Shown: positions 8,901 through 17,914 of the stretch, piece after piece
How the letters are laid out: each line of letters begins with the position of its first letter
Position numbering within the stretch: position 1 is the first letter of the stretch
Source of the DNA: Planctomycetota bacterium
GTDB taxonomy: Bacteria > Planctomycetota > UBA8742 > UBA2392
Direction: 5' to 3'
DNA length: 38,782 nucleotides
Assembly: GCA_022071975.1 (NCBI GenBank)
Contig: JAJVIO010000085.1
Location: 1 to 38,782 of the forward strand
Made by a program: the position numbers and the translations under genes
The notes under the pieces: generated by a model
Databases searched by the model: none
Told to the model about the DNA's origin: nothing
What the model saw: the letters and a program-made list of their open reading frames with translations, nothing else

Positions 8901-11900
8901 TTGAAGCCGGTGGCGTCGTATTCGGCGCCGGAAGTCCAGGTGCCCAGCGGTGCGCCGTCCTTGTCGGCGATGGTCTGATGGAACCGTTCCGGCTGCGACT
9001 GTGTGTTGTACTCCCAGGCGCTGGCGGTGAGCAGCTCGCCGTCGGCGTAGTTGCTGCAGGCGATGAGTAGGCCGCGGCCGTCGAACTCGTAGGTTTCGTA
9101 ATCCGTGCCGACGATGCCCGTGCCGCAGACGATGTTACGGTAGGCTATGAGATTGCGGGCGTCGTAGGTGTCCGTGACGGTTGTGCCGAGCGGGTCGTCC
9201 CAGCCGATGCGGTTGCCGTTCACGTCATAGCGGAAGTTCCAGATGTCGCCATCCGGCCGGCGCAGTGTGATCAGCCTTGAGCGCTCGTCGTAGACGTACT
9301 CGGTCTCCTGGTAGGTGGTGTCGCCCGGGTTCCGCTTGATGGCGCGGGTGAGGGTGCGGCCGTCGTCGTCGTACTCGAACATGGTGTGGATGTCGTCCGT
9401 GCCGGCCTCCTCGGTGCTGTCGGTCACGCGGCTCAGCAGGTCGTAGTTGGTGCTGACGGTGTTGCCCGCGGCGTCGGTGCTGACCGTTACGCGGCCCCAG
9501 CTGTCGCGGGTGGTATTGCCGCTGGTGTCGAAGGTTGCGCTCCAGCGGCGGTCGCGCACTTCCCATGCGACGTCGCTGCGGTTGAGGATGTAGCTGACGT
9601 GGGAGGGCTCGCTGGCCCCATTGAGGCCGTTGATTTCGATGTAATCCACCTGCGTGGTGGCGCCGTTGGCGTTGTAGGTGTAGAGGGTGCGGTTGCCCAC
9701 GGCGTCGCGGGTTTCCGTGGTGCGGTTGGCGCCGTCGTAGAAGCTGGTGTAGGTGACGCCGTTGTCGTTGGTGCTGCTGACCACGCGGGAGTTTTTGTCG
9801 AACAGGGTGGTGCTGGTGTTCCAGCCGTCGCCGATGGGGTTGCCGTTGTGGTCCTTGGCAAGGCGCGCGGAGACGTAGGCGCGGTTGATCTTGTCATAGG
9901 TGGTGGTGCTTTGCGACAGCAGGGTGCCGAACACGTCGTAGGCGCTGCTGGTGGTTACGTTGCTGTTGGCGTCGTATGCACTGGTGCGGTAGTTCCCGCC
10001 GGCGTCGGTGACCTGGGTGGTGCGGTCGAAACCGTCGTAGGTGTACTCGGTCTCGTTGCCCAGGGCGTCGAAGCTGCTGATGACGTTGCCGTTGGCGTCG
10101 TAGTCGGTCTGGAAGGTGCCGGCCACATCGGATTCGGCCCCAGCGATGCGCTGGTAGACCATGTCGCGCTCGTCGTAGACCGTGTGCGAGCGGTTGCCGA
10201 GGGGACTGATTGATTCGATCACGTTGTAGTTCGAATCATATCGCGTTTCGCTGGTAACACGGTAGACAGCCGAGCCGGCCGTCTGGTCGCGGGTGACCTT
10301 GGTCTGGTAGTTCAGCAGGCCGTACTCATAGGTTGTTTCGACCCAGGTAGCTGCCATGGCGCTGGAAGCCTTGCTGAAGGTGCCCGGGGTGACCAGGTCG
10401 CCGGGGACGCTGGGCGATGTGCCTGAGTCGGTGATGTACTCCTGATAAGAGTGGGTGAGGTTGCCGTTGGCGTCGAAGTACTTGTAGGCGTCCACACTGA
10501 CCAGGCTGGAACTGACGGGACTGCCGACCTCGTACTTGCTGGTGACGTGCCAGGTCTGGTTCAGCTCGTTGACCTCATAGCTGGTCTTGTAGTCATCCTT
10601 GGTGGCGCCGGATTCGAAGGCTCGCGGCGACCATGAGGCCGTGAGGTTGCCCACGGGGTCGTATTCGAATTCGGATGTTAAATCCAGCTCGCCCCAGGCG
10701 CTGATGCGCTGGTACAGGAAACCGTTGTGGCTGCCGGATGTGTAGTATTTCAGGTAGGTGACGTTGCCTTCGCCATCCACCATGGTGACCGGCTGGCCGA
10801 ATTCGTTGTAGGTCGTGCGGGTGGTGATGGCGGCGCTGGAGGCCATGGAGCCCGTGATGGTGGGCGAGGTGACCAGCACCAGGTTGCCAGCGTCGGCACC
10901 GTTGCCGGCTGATTCTTCGTAGTCGTAGCTGTAGGAGGTGGTGTTGCCTCTTGGGTCGGTGACAGTTTTGACGAACTGGTACCGCGGCTCGTAGGTGTAG
11001 CTGGTGACGATATCCGACTCGGAGCCCAGAGCTTCGTCCGAGCGCGTCACGCTCAATACGTTGCCTGCGGCCATGGGATCGCTGGCTTCGTCGTATACAG
11101 CGTAGTCTTCGCCGCTAGTCCAACCGTCGAGAGCCATGCTGAAGCCGCTGCTCTCGATGGTGATTGTCGTGGCGTCGTTGTCCACGATGGGGTAGTAGGC
11201 GTATTCGCCTGCGTTGCTGCCAACGCGCAGAATCATTCCGATGTAGGCATCGGGCGTCCACGACTTGCCGGTGTCGGCTAAAACGGTGTCTGTTGGATCG
11301 CTGGTGCAGGTGCCCGACGTCTGGCTGGAACCACTCGGGTACTCGTAGGTGACCTTGTTGTCGCGCGGGTAGGTGATGCTCAGGATTTCGTGGTTGGAGT
11401 TGTAAGTAAACTCGGTGTCGAAGCTGGTGGGGTCTCCGCCGCGCAGCTTGGTCAGCACGGTGCTAACCGTCGAGTGCACGATCGGTTCATCCGTATCCAC
11501 GGAGTAGAACCCGGTGTAGCGGCTCACGGTCGTCGCCCGGCCGGTGCCGTCGATCGTGTAATCCGTACGGTGGCCGTTGCGGTCGATCTCATGGATCAGG
11601 GTTGAGCTCTCGTAGCGCAGGCGGATGAATGCGGACTTGGTGATGTGGGAGTCCAGCACGTCGGCCTCGTCGCCCAGCTTCTGGTCGATCACGCGGTCAC
11701 TGGAGTCATAGAAGTTCTCCAGGTAGGCGACAGGCTCGCTGCTTTCGGCGAACTCGCGCGGGTTGATGCAGCGGGTCAGGTTGTGCGCGCTGTCGTAGGC
11801 GTAGCCATAGGTCGTTCGCGCGTAGGGCGAACCGTCATAGCGGCTGGTAGTCGGCGCCTTCTGCTCAACCAAATTGCCCTCGGAGTCGTACTCGTATTCA

Positions 11901-14900
11901 ACCTGGCGTGCGGCCGTGTGGCCCGTGGTGCCGTCGTTCCACATGTTGTCGGATACCGTGTCCACGCGTCCGGTGTTCTGGTAGGCAATCGTAAAGGTCT
12001 CGCCCAGGTCGTTGGTGATGGTGGTGAGCTGGCCTGCGTAGTTGTAGCTGCACTCGGTGGTGTTGCCGTTGCGGTCAATGCACCGCCACAAGCGGCCGTC
12101 CGCATTGAACACGCACCGGTAACCATGTCGGTCCGTCAGGGTGATTGTACCGTGGGTGTTTTCGCTGCTCGCGGTTAGGTAGACGCCTGCAGGACTGCTG
12201 TAGCCGCCGGTTATGTCTGCGAACACTTCGATCCTGCCGTCAGGAGTCACCCAGTTAATGTCGTTGCTTCCATCGATGTAGGCCCGCTGGAAGTAGTGCC
12301 CCACCCAGCCGTGGCCCAGGGGACCGTCGTAGGTGATCCGGTTGCGGTAGTGGCGCGACCAGGAGATGCCCATCATGCGGCCGCGCACGGCCAGGTCGGT
12401 CTCGCTCTTGAAGAACTCGCCGTTGACCAGGAACACGTTGACGCCGCCGATGGCGGGATTGCGCGAGGGCTCGTCGTTGTTGACCATCGGCAGGATGTTG
12501 GTCGGGTACTCGACGATGATCACGCCAACCGGGTCCGTGCCGGTGGTCATGTCCACCGTGAAGGTCCGGGGCCCGCATGCCGCCGACTCGGCCACGGTGA
12601 CGGTAACCGTGATCTCGGTGCCGGAGTCCTTGTTGTAGCTGACGGTGGTGATGCCGCTGCCGAAGTCCACACCGTCCACCGTGGTCGAGAACGTGCCGGT
12701 GATCATGAAGGTGAGCTCGGTGTCACCCTGGTGAAGCAGCTCACCGGTCTTGGCGACGTCCGACGCCGCGCCCTCCACGTAGAAGCGGCGCGTCGCCCAC
12801 TCCGAGTAATTGCCGTTGTCGTCAGCGACGCGCGCGGTCAACGTGTACTCGCCGTCGGCAAACAGCTCGGTGCCGGCTGTCTGGTTGATCGTGCAGGTGG
12901 CGCGGCTGTCGTTAAGCGTATCGATGCTCAGGCCGGCGCCGATCAGCTCCGTGCCGGCGGTCTTGTTGGCGCTCGAAATCGTCACGTCGCGGGAGGCGTA
13001 GATTTCCAGGGTGGCGGTATCGACACCGCCGCCCTGGTCCGTGAAGTCGATGTTGAAGACGAACGAGCCGCTGGTGTCCGCGTCGGCCGCAATGCCGCCG
13101 TTATTGGTGCTGAACACCAGCGTCGGGCGATCGGCCAGATCCGCGTCATTGGCGTTGACCGTCAATATCTCAGTCTCAACCTCGTCGTAGGCTGCGATGC
13201 CCCAGATGTCCTCCTCCGTGACCGTCATCGTCCAGGTCCCCGTAGTAGCGCTCGACAACGTCGCGTCAACCAGCGCCAGCTTGGCGCTGATGATCAGCGT
13301 GTCGTTAACCGTCACACCACTGCCGCCGCCTTGGGTAATCGTGACGGTTGTGGAGCTTTCCCAGTGTGTGTCGTCGCCGATCACACTAAGGGCCAGAACG
13401 CTGGTGGCGTCCGCGCTGTCGGGTGATACGGCCGAGATACTCGAAGCTGCCGGGGCCAGGGTTCTCGCTTCGCCGCGGTTGCGGCTCAGAGGTGCGTCCT
13501 CAGTGGAGTCGTCGATGGTCAGGTAGAAGTAGTAGGTGGTCCCGTTAGTGAGGCTCGCCGCCTCGTCATGGGTATCCGTCAGCAGACTGCCGTTGACCTT
13601 CACGAAGAAGCTGTAAGGGTCTCCGGACAGGTACAGCCCGGAGTAGTCGCCTGAAACGCGTATGGTTGTCGAAGAGGGGACGTCATAGACCGTCAGCGTC
13701 GTAGTGCTGGTGGCGTCCGGGTAGAAGGTCAGGCCCGCCAGGGCGCTGGTGAAGCTGGCGCCGGAGTCGGTGAAGGTGGTATAGCCGCCGGCGTAAGTTG
13801 CGTTGGCAGTCCAAGCGCTGTCATCGAACGGCGCTTTGTACAGGTTGAAGCCGTAAGCGCTGGCGTCCACTTGATCGTTGGCGTCCCAGTCCGCGCGAAT
13901 GCGCGTGTCGCCCAGGGTCAGGCGCAGTCCCGTCGGTGGGGTCAACTCCCAATCGACTTTGTTGCTGCTGTCGCTGTCGAAAGCCTCGCCCTGACCCACG
14001 CCGCCGCATCCTAGCATGTTGATGTTGTTGGCGGTGCTGGTTGCCGTCACGTTGAATGTGCTTGTGCCGTTGACGGATGTGTTGAACTGCACTCCCCGCA
14101 TCTGGGTTGCGCTCAGGCTGCTTTCCGACTTCCAATAGATGTGCTGGGTTGAAACGTCGTTCTGGAAGATGTTGTCGTTGAAGAGAGCCAGGACACCGTC
14201 AGCTTCCACGGTGACGCTTACTTCGTCAAACGTTGTGTCGGCGCAGGAAAGCACGGCCGGGGCTTCGGCCGTGGTCGAATCCACAAGCAGATCACTGACG
14301 TTGGCCGTCAGGTCTTGAATTGTCGCCGAGTTATGTGAATCAAATGTGCCTTTGGCCACCTTCAGTGAGAGTGCGCTGCTTCCCGCGAATTTCAGAGTCG
14401 ACCCATCCAATACAAAGGTGCCGGAGGTCGTAGAGTTCGAGCCGTCCAGAGTGAGGGTCGAACCACCAAGGACTTCAAGTATGCCGTTGTTCTCCAGCTT
14501 GTGGAAACTGGCATTGAAGCCTTGGGTGCGGAGCAGGCCTGAGCTGCCCACGTTAAGTTCAACGTCCAGCGATGTGGTGCCGTCCAGAGCGCCGGACATA
14601 TCCAGTTGTCCCTGCAGATGCAGACCGTCGCCTGTGCCATCCAGCGTGGATTTGAAGGTCACGGTACCGCTGGAGTAGGTCCAGGGAATGTCCGTGTCGG
14701 CTGTGGTGATCTCGAAATCCGCATTGCTGAACACGAGGCCGTCAACGGTGCCGTACACGTAGGCGCGCTCGGCGCGCACGACGATGCTCTCTCCCGCCCA
14801 GGTCATGCTGTCGCCGGTGAAATGGAAGACCGCTGCGCCCTTCTCCGTTTCTCCATCCACGTAGACCCAGAGCACGTCGCCGACCTCAAGGGCATCGGTG

Positions 14901-17872
14901 GTGACGATATCAAAGCGCCCATCCACAGAGCTGACAGTCTGGGTGTCGTCCGAGTCGCCGGAATCGACACCGTTGACGTACAGGCGCATGGTCTTGCTGT
15001 TCAACCCTGCGCCGGTGTTGTCCTGCAACTGGCCGCTGATTGTGTACGAGCGGCCCATGTTGAACGTCCACGTTGTTGCGTACGAGCCATATTCAAACAT
15101 GTCGTAGGCTCGCACCTTCCAACTACCCTGTTGGAGAACACTCGTGTCGGGGATTCCCCACTCATCGGGCCAAGTAAGTCTGACCTGAACCGTGTCACCG
15201 CTCGGAGCTCCCTCCGACGGAATCGGGATCCATGTAGATCCGCCATCAGTTGAGAGCTCGAACTGATCTCGAACGTCCAGGCTGGTGGGCGTGGCTCCCG
15301 AAGCGGTGCCAGTGTCCCAAGATTTCGCGGTGTAGGACTTGTAGTTGCTCCCGTTGATTTTGTCCGACCAATCCACAAAGACCTCGAAATGCAGCGGATC
15401 TTCGTTCGTGTCGGCTGGGCGCTCCCAGACAAACACCGGCGTCCAGTCAGTCAAGCTGGCTGAAGTTGCAGGCGTACGGTTTGTGTTTCCTACCGTTCCC
15501 GGCACGGCATTCGTGCGGAAGGCGTGGAGATACCAGGGCCCCGCAACGTCCTCGTAGTTCCAGAGCTTGACTCGCACGTAGTACACCGTGCCCCCGGCCA
15601 ATGTGGGCGTGAGGCCGATGTCGCTTGAGCTGCTGCTGGTCTTTGAGCCGTTGTAGAGCAGCGAGCCGAAGGCCGGGTCGTCGTCAATGTCGATTTCATA
15701 GGCTCCTTGCGTTTGGCCCTCGAAATCACTCGCAAAGGTCCAGGATATCGCAATCGAATCATCATCGACAATGTGCAGCTGGTCAGGCAGTGTGGTAGCG
15801 CCAGTTGCGTTAGCGACGCCGAGGTCTGCCGGCCCGGCCGGGCTGCCGCCGATAAGCACTCCCAGATACTGGCGCGGCAGAAAATCATCGGGTGATCCCC
15901 AATCGACGTTGCTGTTGACGTCGTCGGTTCCGGGGCCAATTGCAGGCCCGGATGCGGAATTCCAGTAGCAGAACTCAGCCAGCAGATCCGTGGAAGCGGA
16001 GCCTCCGCTTGCGTCATAGGCAGCATAGGATGTATTGCCGACGAAGTCACAATGGTATGCGACCGCTCGCGCGGTCTGAGTGCGCGCGTCATAGATTCCA
16101 TACGTGTTGCCACTGAAGTAGCACTCTTCAAAGTTGTATTCTTCAGTGTTGTTTGCGGTACTGACGAAGTAGGCTCCATAGTTGCAGGACGCGAAGTTTG
16201 TCCGTCTTGCAACAAACGCTGAGGTAAGACTGTGGGCAGAGGCGCCGGCCTTGATCGAGTTTCCGTAGAGCCCGTAGTCCGGACCCATGATCGTGCAGTC
16301 CTCGATAAGCGCATCGATCGGCGACGTGGCGTCACCGGCTATGACAATAGCGTCGCCGGTCGTGTTTGTGGCCCGTACGAAGCTGTGGGACATGCGGAGG
16401 CGAGAGGCGCCATCGACCTCGGACCACTGGTTGGCCAGCACGTAGACACCATTCGTCGTGGACGTCTCGATCACCGAACGATCGATTGTCGCGTCAGATC
16501 GTTGGCCAAGCCCGTACACATATACTCCGTAGTAGCCGGGGCCAGTGATCCTTGACTCCCGCAGGATGGTGTGGCCATTCCCGGTCCATAACGTTCGACC
16601 ACTGGTGTCAACGCCTTTAAGATGGCAGCGAAGTACTTGGGTCTCCGGAGAAGCCGCGAATACGCCGGTGCTGCTGCACCAATCGGTCGAAGTGGTGCCA
16701 CCGACTGTCGCTGAGTGCAGCACGACGACGGCGTCGGGAGTCAGCAACCACACACCCGTGCTACAGTGGAAGGCTTCGATACCTGGGATCTTGAACGTTT
16801 CCCCTTCATACAGCGTGCCGCTGCCTTTGGACATGTACACACCGAGTGAGGCGTCGCGCACCGTCAAGAACGCGAACGGCCCTACGCCCCCAAAGGTGTT
16901 CTTCTTCGTCGTGGTGTCATCTTCGAGGCCGCTCCAGTCCGTAAATCCGGGCGTACTGCTAACCGACCGGAAGGTCGTTCTGGACTCTTCGGTGCCCCAG
17001 ATCGAACCGTTCACAACTTCGACCTTGGATGACGCTGCGCACTTGAACGTGTAAGCATCGTCGAAGCGCCAGTGTGACACGTTGCTACTGTCGCCGACTG
17101 TACACGTGCCCGCCAGATAGTTGGTGGGGCTGTCGGGGCTGTCCGGATCAGGAAAGCGGATCGTCCCTTCCGTGGAGGTAACTGCATTCAAGTAGAACAC
17201 GTAGTCGACGCTGCTAGCAGTGAAAGGGGCAACGATATTGCCCTCTTTCAACGTGTTGATGCCTTTGCCGTTCATGCGCACGGCCGCGACGCCACTGGTC
17301 GCCTGGTTTGAGAACGTCAGGTTTTCGAGGTAGGGCGGGTAGGTCTCGTTATCCTCGACCAAAATCATGGCGGTTTTGCTGTCATTCCCGCCGTACGAGA
17401 ACGTGGCGTTCTTCACATCGCTCTGCCGCGTCTGACTTGCTTCGAAGATTAAAGCGCCCCAGGTGTTGAGTGAGTTGTAACGAGTGAATGTGGTCGCGGC
17501 CGTCGTGTTGGACCAGTACATACGACCGTTGTTGGCGACGCGGATGTTGCCGCCGGTCTTGATCTGGAAGGTCAGCGCGCCGGAGGCCGCCTTGATCTCC
17601 AGCGTGCCCTGTTCGGTGCTGCCGTTGCCGATCTTGAGGTCGCAGTCCTCGTTCCATTGCAATGCCACCGCACCATCTGTCGTGTCAATGGTCAGCGTTG
17701 CGCCGTTGCGCACGGTTATCGTACCGCCGCCATTGCCAGCTGGGTTAAGCACGTACGGGCTGCCGGCAGCGTTCAATGTCGTGTTGGTCGTGATGTCTCC
17801 AGTGATCGTCGTTGCCAACAGGCCGGCCGGCATCAAGGTGACAATCAGCAGAACGAGCAGTGTGCGGTTCAT
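5906..17872 (-). CDS. Giant secreted Rhs/YD-repeat protein with N-terminal beta-helix and Ig/FN3-like parts
   Basis: The protein has 3988 residues. A signal peptide (MNRTLLVLLIVTLMPAGLLA) leads into a right-handed beta-helix-like region to about residue 650 (turns such as NGVYVLANQ, ECYFSGNTYGIYDA). FN3-like segments follow near 690-790 and 1320-1420, with another beta-solenoid-like stretch near 1040-1300 and Ig-like domains to about 1790. The Rhs entry motif GVNVFLVNGEFFKSETDLAV starts near 1800, followed by many YD repeats (YEYDSEGN, YTYDGFDRTTQV, YDANGNVISSFDALGN) and the core end RWTTPDPLAHLPN ... DPAGM near 3740. The last ~248 residues are a different, variable tip with two or three hydrophobic helices and a Cys-containing end; no toxin family recognised. 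A ~70-residue beta module recurs within it. It is preceded by a secreted thioredoxin-like gene 42 bases upstream. A large surface or secreted polymorphic-toxin-type shell is the likely role. Confidence 0.9.
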   Translation of the reverse strand: MNRTLLVLLIVTLMPAGLLATTITGDITTNTTLNAAGSPYVLNPAGNGGGTITVRNGATLTIDTTDGAVALQWNEDCDLKIGNGSTEQGTLEIKAASGALTFQIKTGGNIRVANNGRMYWSNTTAATTFTRYNSLNTWGALIFEASQTRQSDVKNATFSYGGNDSKTAMILVEDNETYPPYLENLTFSNQATSGVAAVRMNGKGINTLKEGNIVAPFTASSVDYVFYLNAVTSTEGTIRFPDPDSPDSPTNYLAGTCTVGDSSNVSHWRFDDAYTFKCAASSKVEVVNGSIWGTEESRTTFRSVSSTPGFTDWSGLEDDTTTKKNTFGGVGPFAFLTVRDASLGVYMSKGSGTLYEGETFKIPGIEAFHCSTGVWLLTPDAVVVLHSATVGGTTSTDWCSSTGVFAASPETQVLRCHLKGVDTSGRTLWTGNGHTILRESRITGPGYYGVYVYGLGQRSDATIDRSVIETSTTNGVYVLANQWSEVDGASRLRMSHSFVRATNTTGDAIVIAGDATSPIDALIEDCTIMGPDYGLYGNSIKAGASAHSLTSAFVARRTNFASCNYGAYFVSTANNTEEYNFEECYFSGNTYGIYDARTQTARAVAYHCDFVGNTSYAAYDASGGSASTDLLAEFCYWNSASGPAIGPGTDDVNSNVDWGSPDDFLPRQYLGVLIGGSPAGPADLGVANATGATTLPDQLHIVDDDSIAISWTFASDFEGQTQGAYEIDIDDDPAFGSLLYNGSKTSSSSSDIGLTPTLAGGTVYYVRVKLWNYEDVAGPWYLHAFRTNAVPGTVGNTNRTPATSASLTDWTPVFVWERPADTNEDPLHFEVFVDWSDKINGSNYKSYTAKSWDTGTASGATPTSLDVRDQFELSTDGGSTWIPIPSEGAPSGDTVQVRLTWPDEWGIPDTSVLQQGSWKVRAYDMFEYGSYATTWTFNMGRSYTISGQLQDNTGAGLNSKTMRLYVNGVDSGDSDDTQTVSSVDGRFDIVTTDALEVGDVLWVYVDGETEKGAAVFHFTGDSMTWAGESIVVRAERAYVYGTVDGLVFSNADFEITTADTDIPWTYSSGTVTFKSTLDGTGDGLHLQGQLDMSGALDGTTSLDVELNVGSSGLLRTQGFNASFHKLENNGILEVLGGSTLTLDGSNSTTSGTFVLDGSTLKFAGSSALSLKVAKGTFDSHNSATIQDLTANVSDLLVDSTTAEAPAVLSCADTTFDEVSVTVEADGVLALFNDNIFQNDVSTQHIYWKSESSLSATQMRGVQFNTSVNGTSTFNVTATSTANNINMLGCGGVGQGEAFDSDSSNKVDWELTPPTGLRLTLGDTRIRADWDANDQVDASAYGFNLYKAPFDDSAWTANATYAGGYTTFTDSGASFTSALAGLTFYPDATSTTTLTVYDVPSSTTIRVSGDYSGLYLSGDPYSFFVKVNGSLLTDTHDEAASLTNGTTYYFYLTIDDSTEDAPLSRNRGEARTLAPAASSISAVSPDSADATSVLALSVIGDDTHWESSTTVTITQGGGSGVTVNDTLIISAKLALVDATLSSATTGTWTMTVTEEDIWGIAAYDEVETEILTVNANDADLADRPTLVFSTNNGGIAADADTSGSFVFNIDFTDQGGGVDTATLEIYASRDVTISSANKTAGTELIGAGLSIDTLNDSRATCTINQTAGTELFADGEYTLTARVADDNGNYSEWATRRFYVEGAASDVAKTGELLHQGDTELTFMITGTFSTTVDGVDFGSGITTVSYNKDSGTEITVTVTVAESAACGPRTFTVDMTTGTDPVGVIIVEYPTNILPMVNNDEPSRNPAIGGVNVFLVNGEFFKSETDLAVRGRMMGISWSRHYRNRITYDGPLGHGWVGHYFQRAYIDGSNDINWVTPDGRIEVFADITGGYSSPAGVYLTASSENTHGTITLTDRHGYRCVFNADGRLWRCIDRNGNTTECSYNYAGQLTTITNDLGETFTIAYQNTGRVDTVSDNMWNDGTTGHTAARQVEYEYDSEGNLVEQKAPTTSRYDGSPYARTTYGYAYDSAHNLTRCINPREFAESSEPVAYLENFYDSSDRVIDQKLGDEADVLDSHITKSAFIRLRYESSTLIHEIDRNGHRTDYTIDGTGRATTVSRYTGFYSVDTDEPIVHSTVSTVLTKLRGGDPTSFDTEFTYNSNHEILSITYPRDNKVTYEYPSGSSQTSGTCTSDPTDTVLADTGKSWTPDAYIGMILRVGSNAGEYAYYPIVDNDATTITIESSGFSMALDGWTSGEDYAVYDEASDPMAAGNVLSVTRSDEALGSESDIVTSYTYEPRYQFVKTVTDPRGNTTSYSYDYEESAGNGADAGNLVLVTSPTITGSMASSAAITTRTTYNEFGQPVTMVDGEGNVTYLKYYTSGSHNGFLYQRISAWGELDLTSEFEYDPVGNLTASWSPRAFESGATKDDYKTSYEVNELNQTWHVTSKYEVGSPVSSSLVSVDAYKYFDANGNLTHSYQEYITDSGTSPSVPGDLVTPGTFSKASSAMAATWVETTYEYGLLNYQTKVTRDQTAGSAVYRVTSETRYDSNYNVIESISPLGNRSHTVYDERDMVYQRIAGAESDVAGTFQTDYDANGNVISSFDALGNETEYTYDGFDRTTQVTDAGGNYRTSAYDANSNVTTSSAYDVFGTLLSQSTTTYDKINRAYVSARLAKDHNGNPIGDGWNTSTTLFDKNSRVVSSTNDNGVTYTSFYDGANRTTETRDAVGNRTLYTYNANGATTQVDYIEINGLNGASEPSHVSYILNRSDVAWEVRDRRWSATFDTSGNTTRDSWGRVTVSTDAAGNTVSTNYDLLSRVTDSTEEAGTDDIHTMFEYDDDGRTLTRAIKRNPGDTTYQETEYVYDERSRLITLRRPDGDIWNFRYDVNGNRIGWDDPLGTTVTDTYDARNLIAYRNIVCGTGIVGTDYETYEFDGRGLLIACSNYADGELLTASAWEYNTQSQPERFHQTIADKDGAPLGTWTSGAEYDATGFNTATIYSDGHRVEHLKDQLDRTLASYDVTENVQVAAYIYAGPHRLVERTAGNGVRTTYEWEASGCGCGGATPFCESVQHTRVSSGEILFGSGRLYDELGLVTVEREDHLGALGSVYRYDEAKRLDTSYFGVDLYSTALTTYADQSNTPSTFGLKRAYNLDPRGNRSGSTGVADSDDSSGSVYDYSYTANSDTNQYTAVDGDSYTFDAIEQTTYDPSTGLYHAYDYKGQLIKTDKDSALTSPERTYSYDNQGKRRRMTESYNPDVYDICYISPCACNCGCTGNEDGVGELITHEADTAAILDHQLNIWGPEVESPGSSSAVHPATAAVPSSGRGPGNAIVATFGTSDTHGDYWRYMHHNQHGSTAGCTDENGAIADIYTYTDYGHTVRYKPVLDCPDSIVSSVANDTPSAGQTTITLSGLLLTADAYNGLELRVVRPEAASNRLLYGEVLDTTSSTIVVQDDGSDSIYSALNSATQGFQVLDLPAAEASPSSTSGTWDLGAGYDPIAGTTSYTDFSAFSAAYIGMQLFPETDTYPNVSFTIIDVPNSSTVVVEGDTSAYGASAGDPYTIAERCWVYDSGADTSDYFDADASFASYMVGWTFVPDISKPCYLPVIAVDAENGSITVKGDASGLASPLTDRYHLIPPAGVARSTGAYAKPEDAGDSTWNGTGSYDDPGAKWLWSGYLYVAPQVGHDVSGTTYGAQSGTNHLGQYHCWNREFDVNTGRWTTPDPLAHLPNLLDYVSTTPGQSRDPAGMEPVSATAALGKCAIGAILGAALDYTIQHLGDAWDWASGTCSSGGSKARWKDTDWCSVILSALIGCVAAPVTAYAIGPWLEKQLLKWGIISVGGSASATLMSKLLLFIAKKAGMTIPNKSLNFLKKLNCISIAEADDIARANESPTVKPVGAETDLDKLYEDENRPAQRPTAHDWETGVSTGDGPAPWFDPTKINDYPLERPAVRRASCELDCMAALSAAVGGRLVPRDKAKKECAEVCGKLIPD

Positions 17873-17914
17873 GGTTTGATTCCCGTGAACGAGGTTTTTG
17901 TTTTGGGTCTGCGT

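Noticed and set aside
12296..13426. Long plus-strand frames inside the giant Rhs gene, up to 376 codons
   Set aside because: Their composition is the repetitive Val/Gly/Ala/His-rich pattern of antisense YD repeats, with no start signals or domains.
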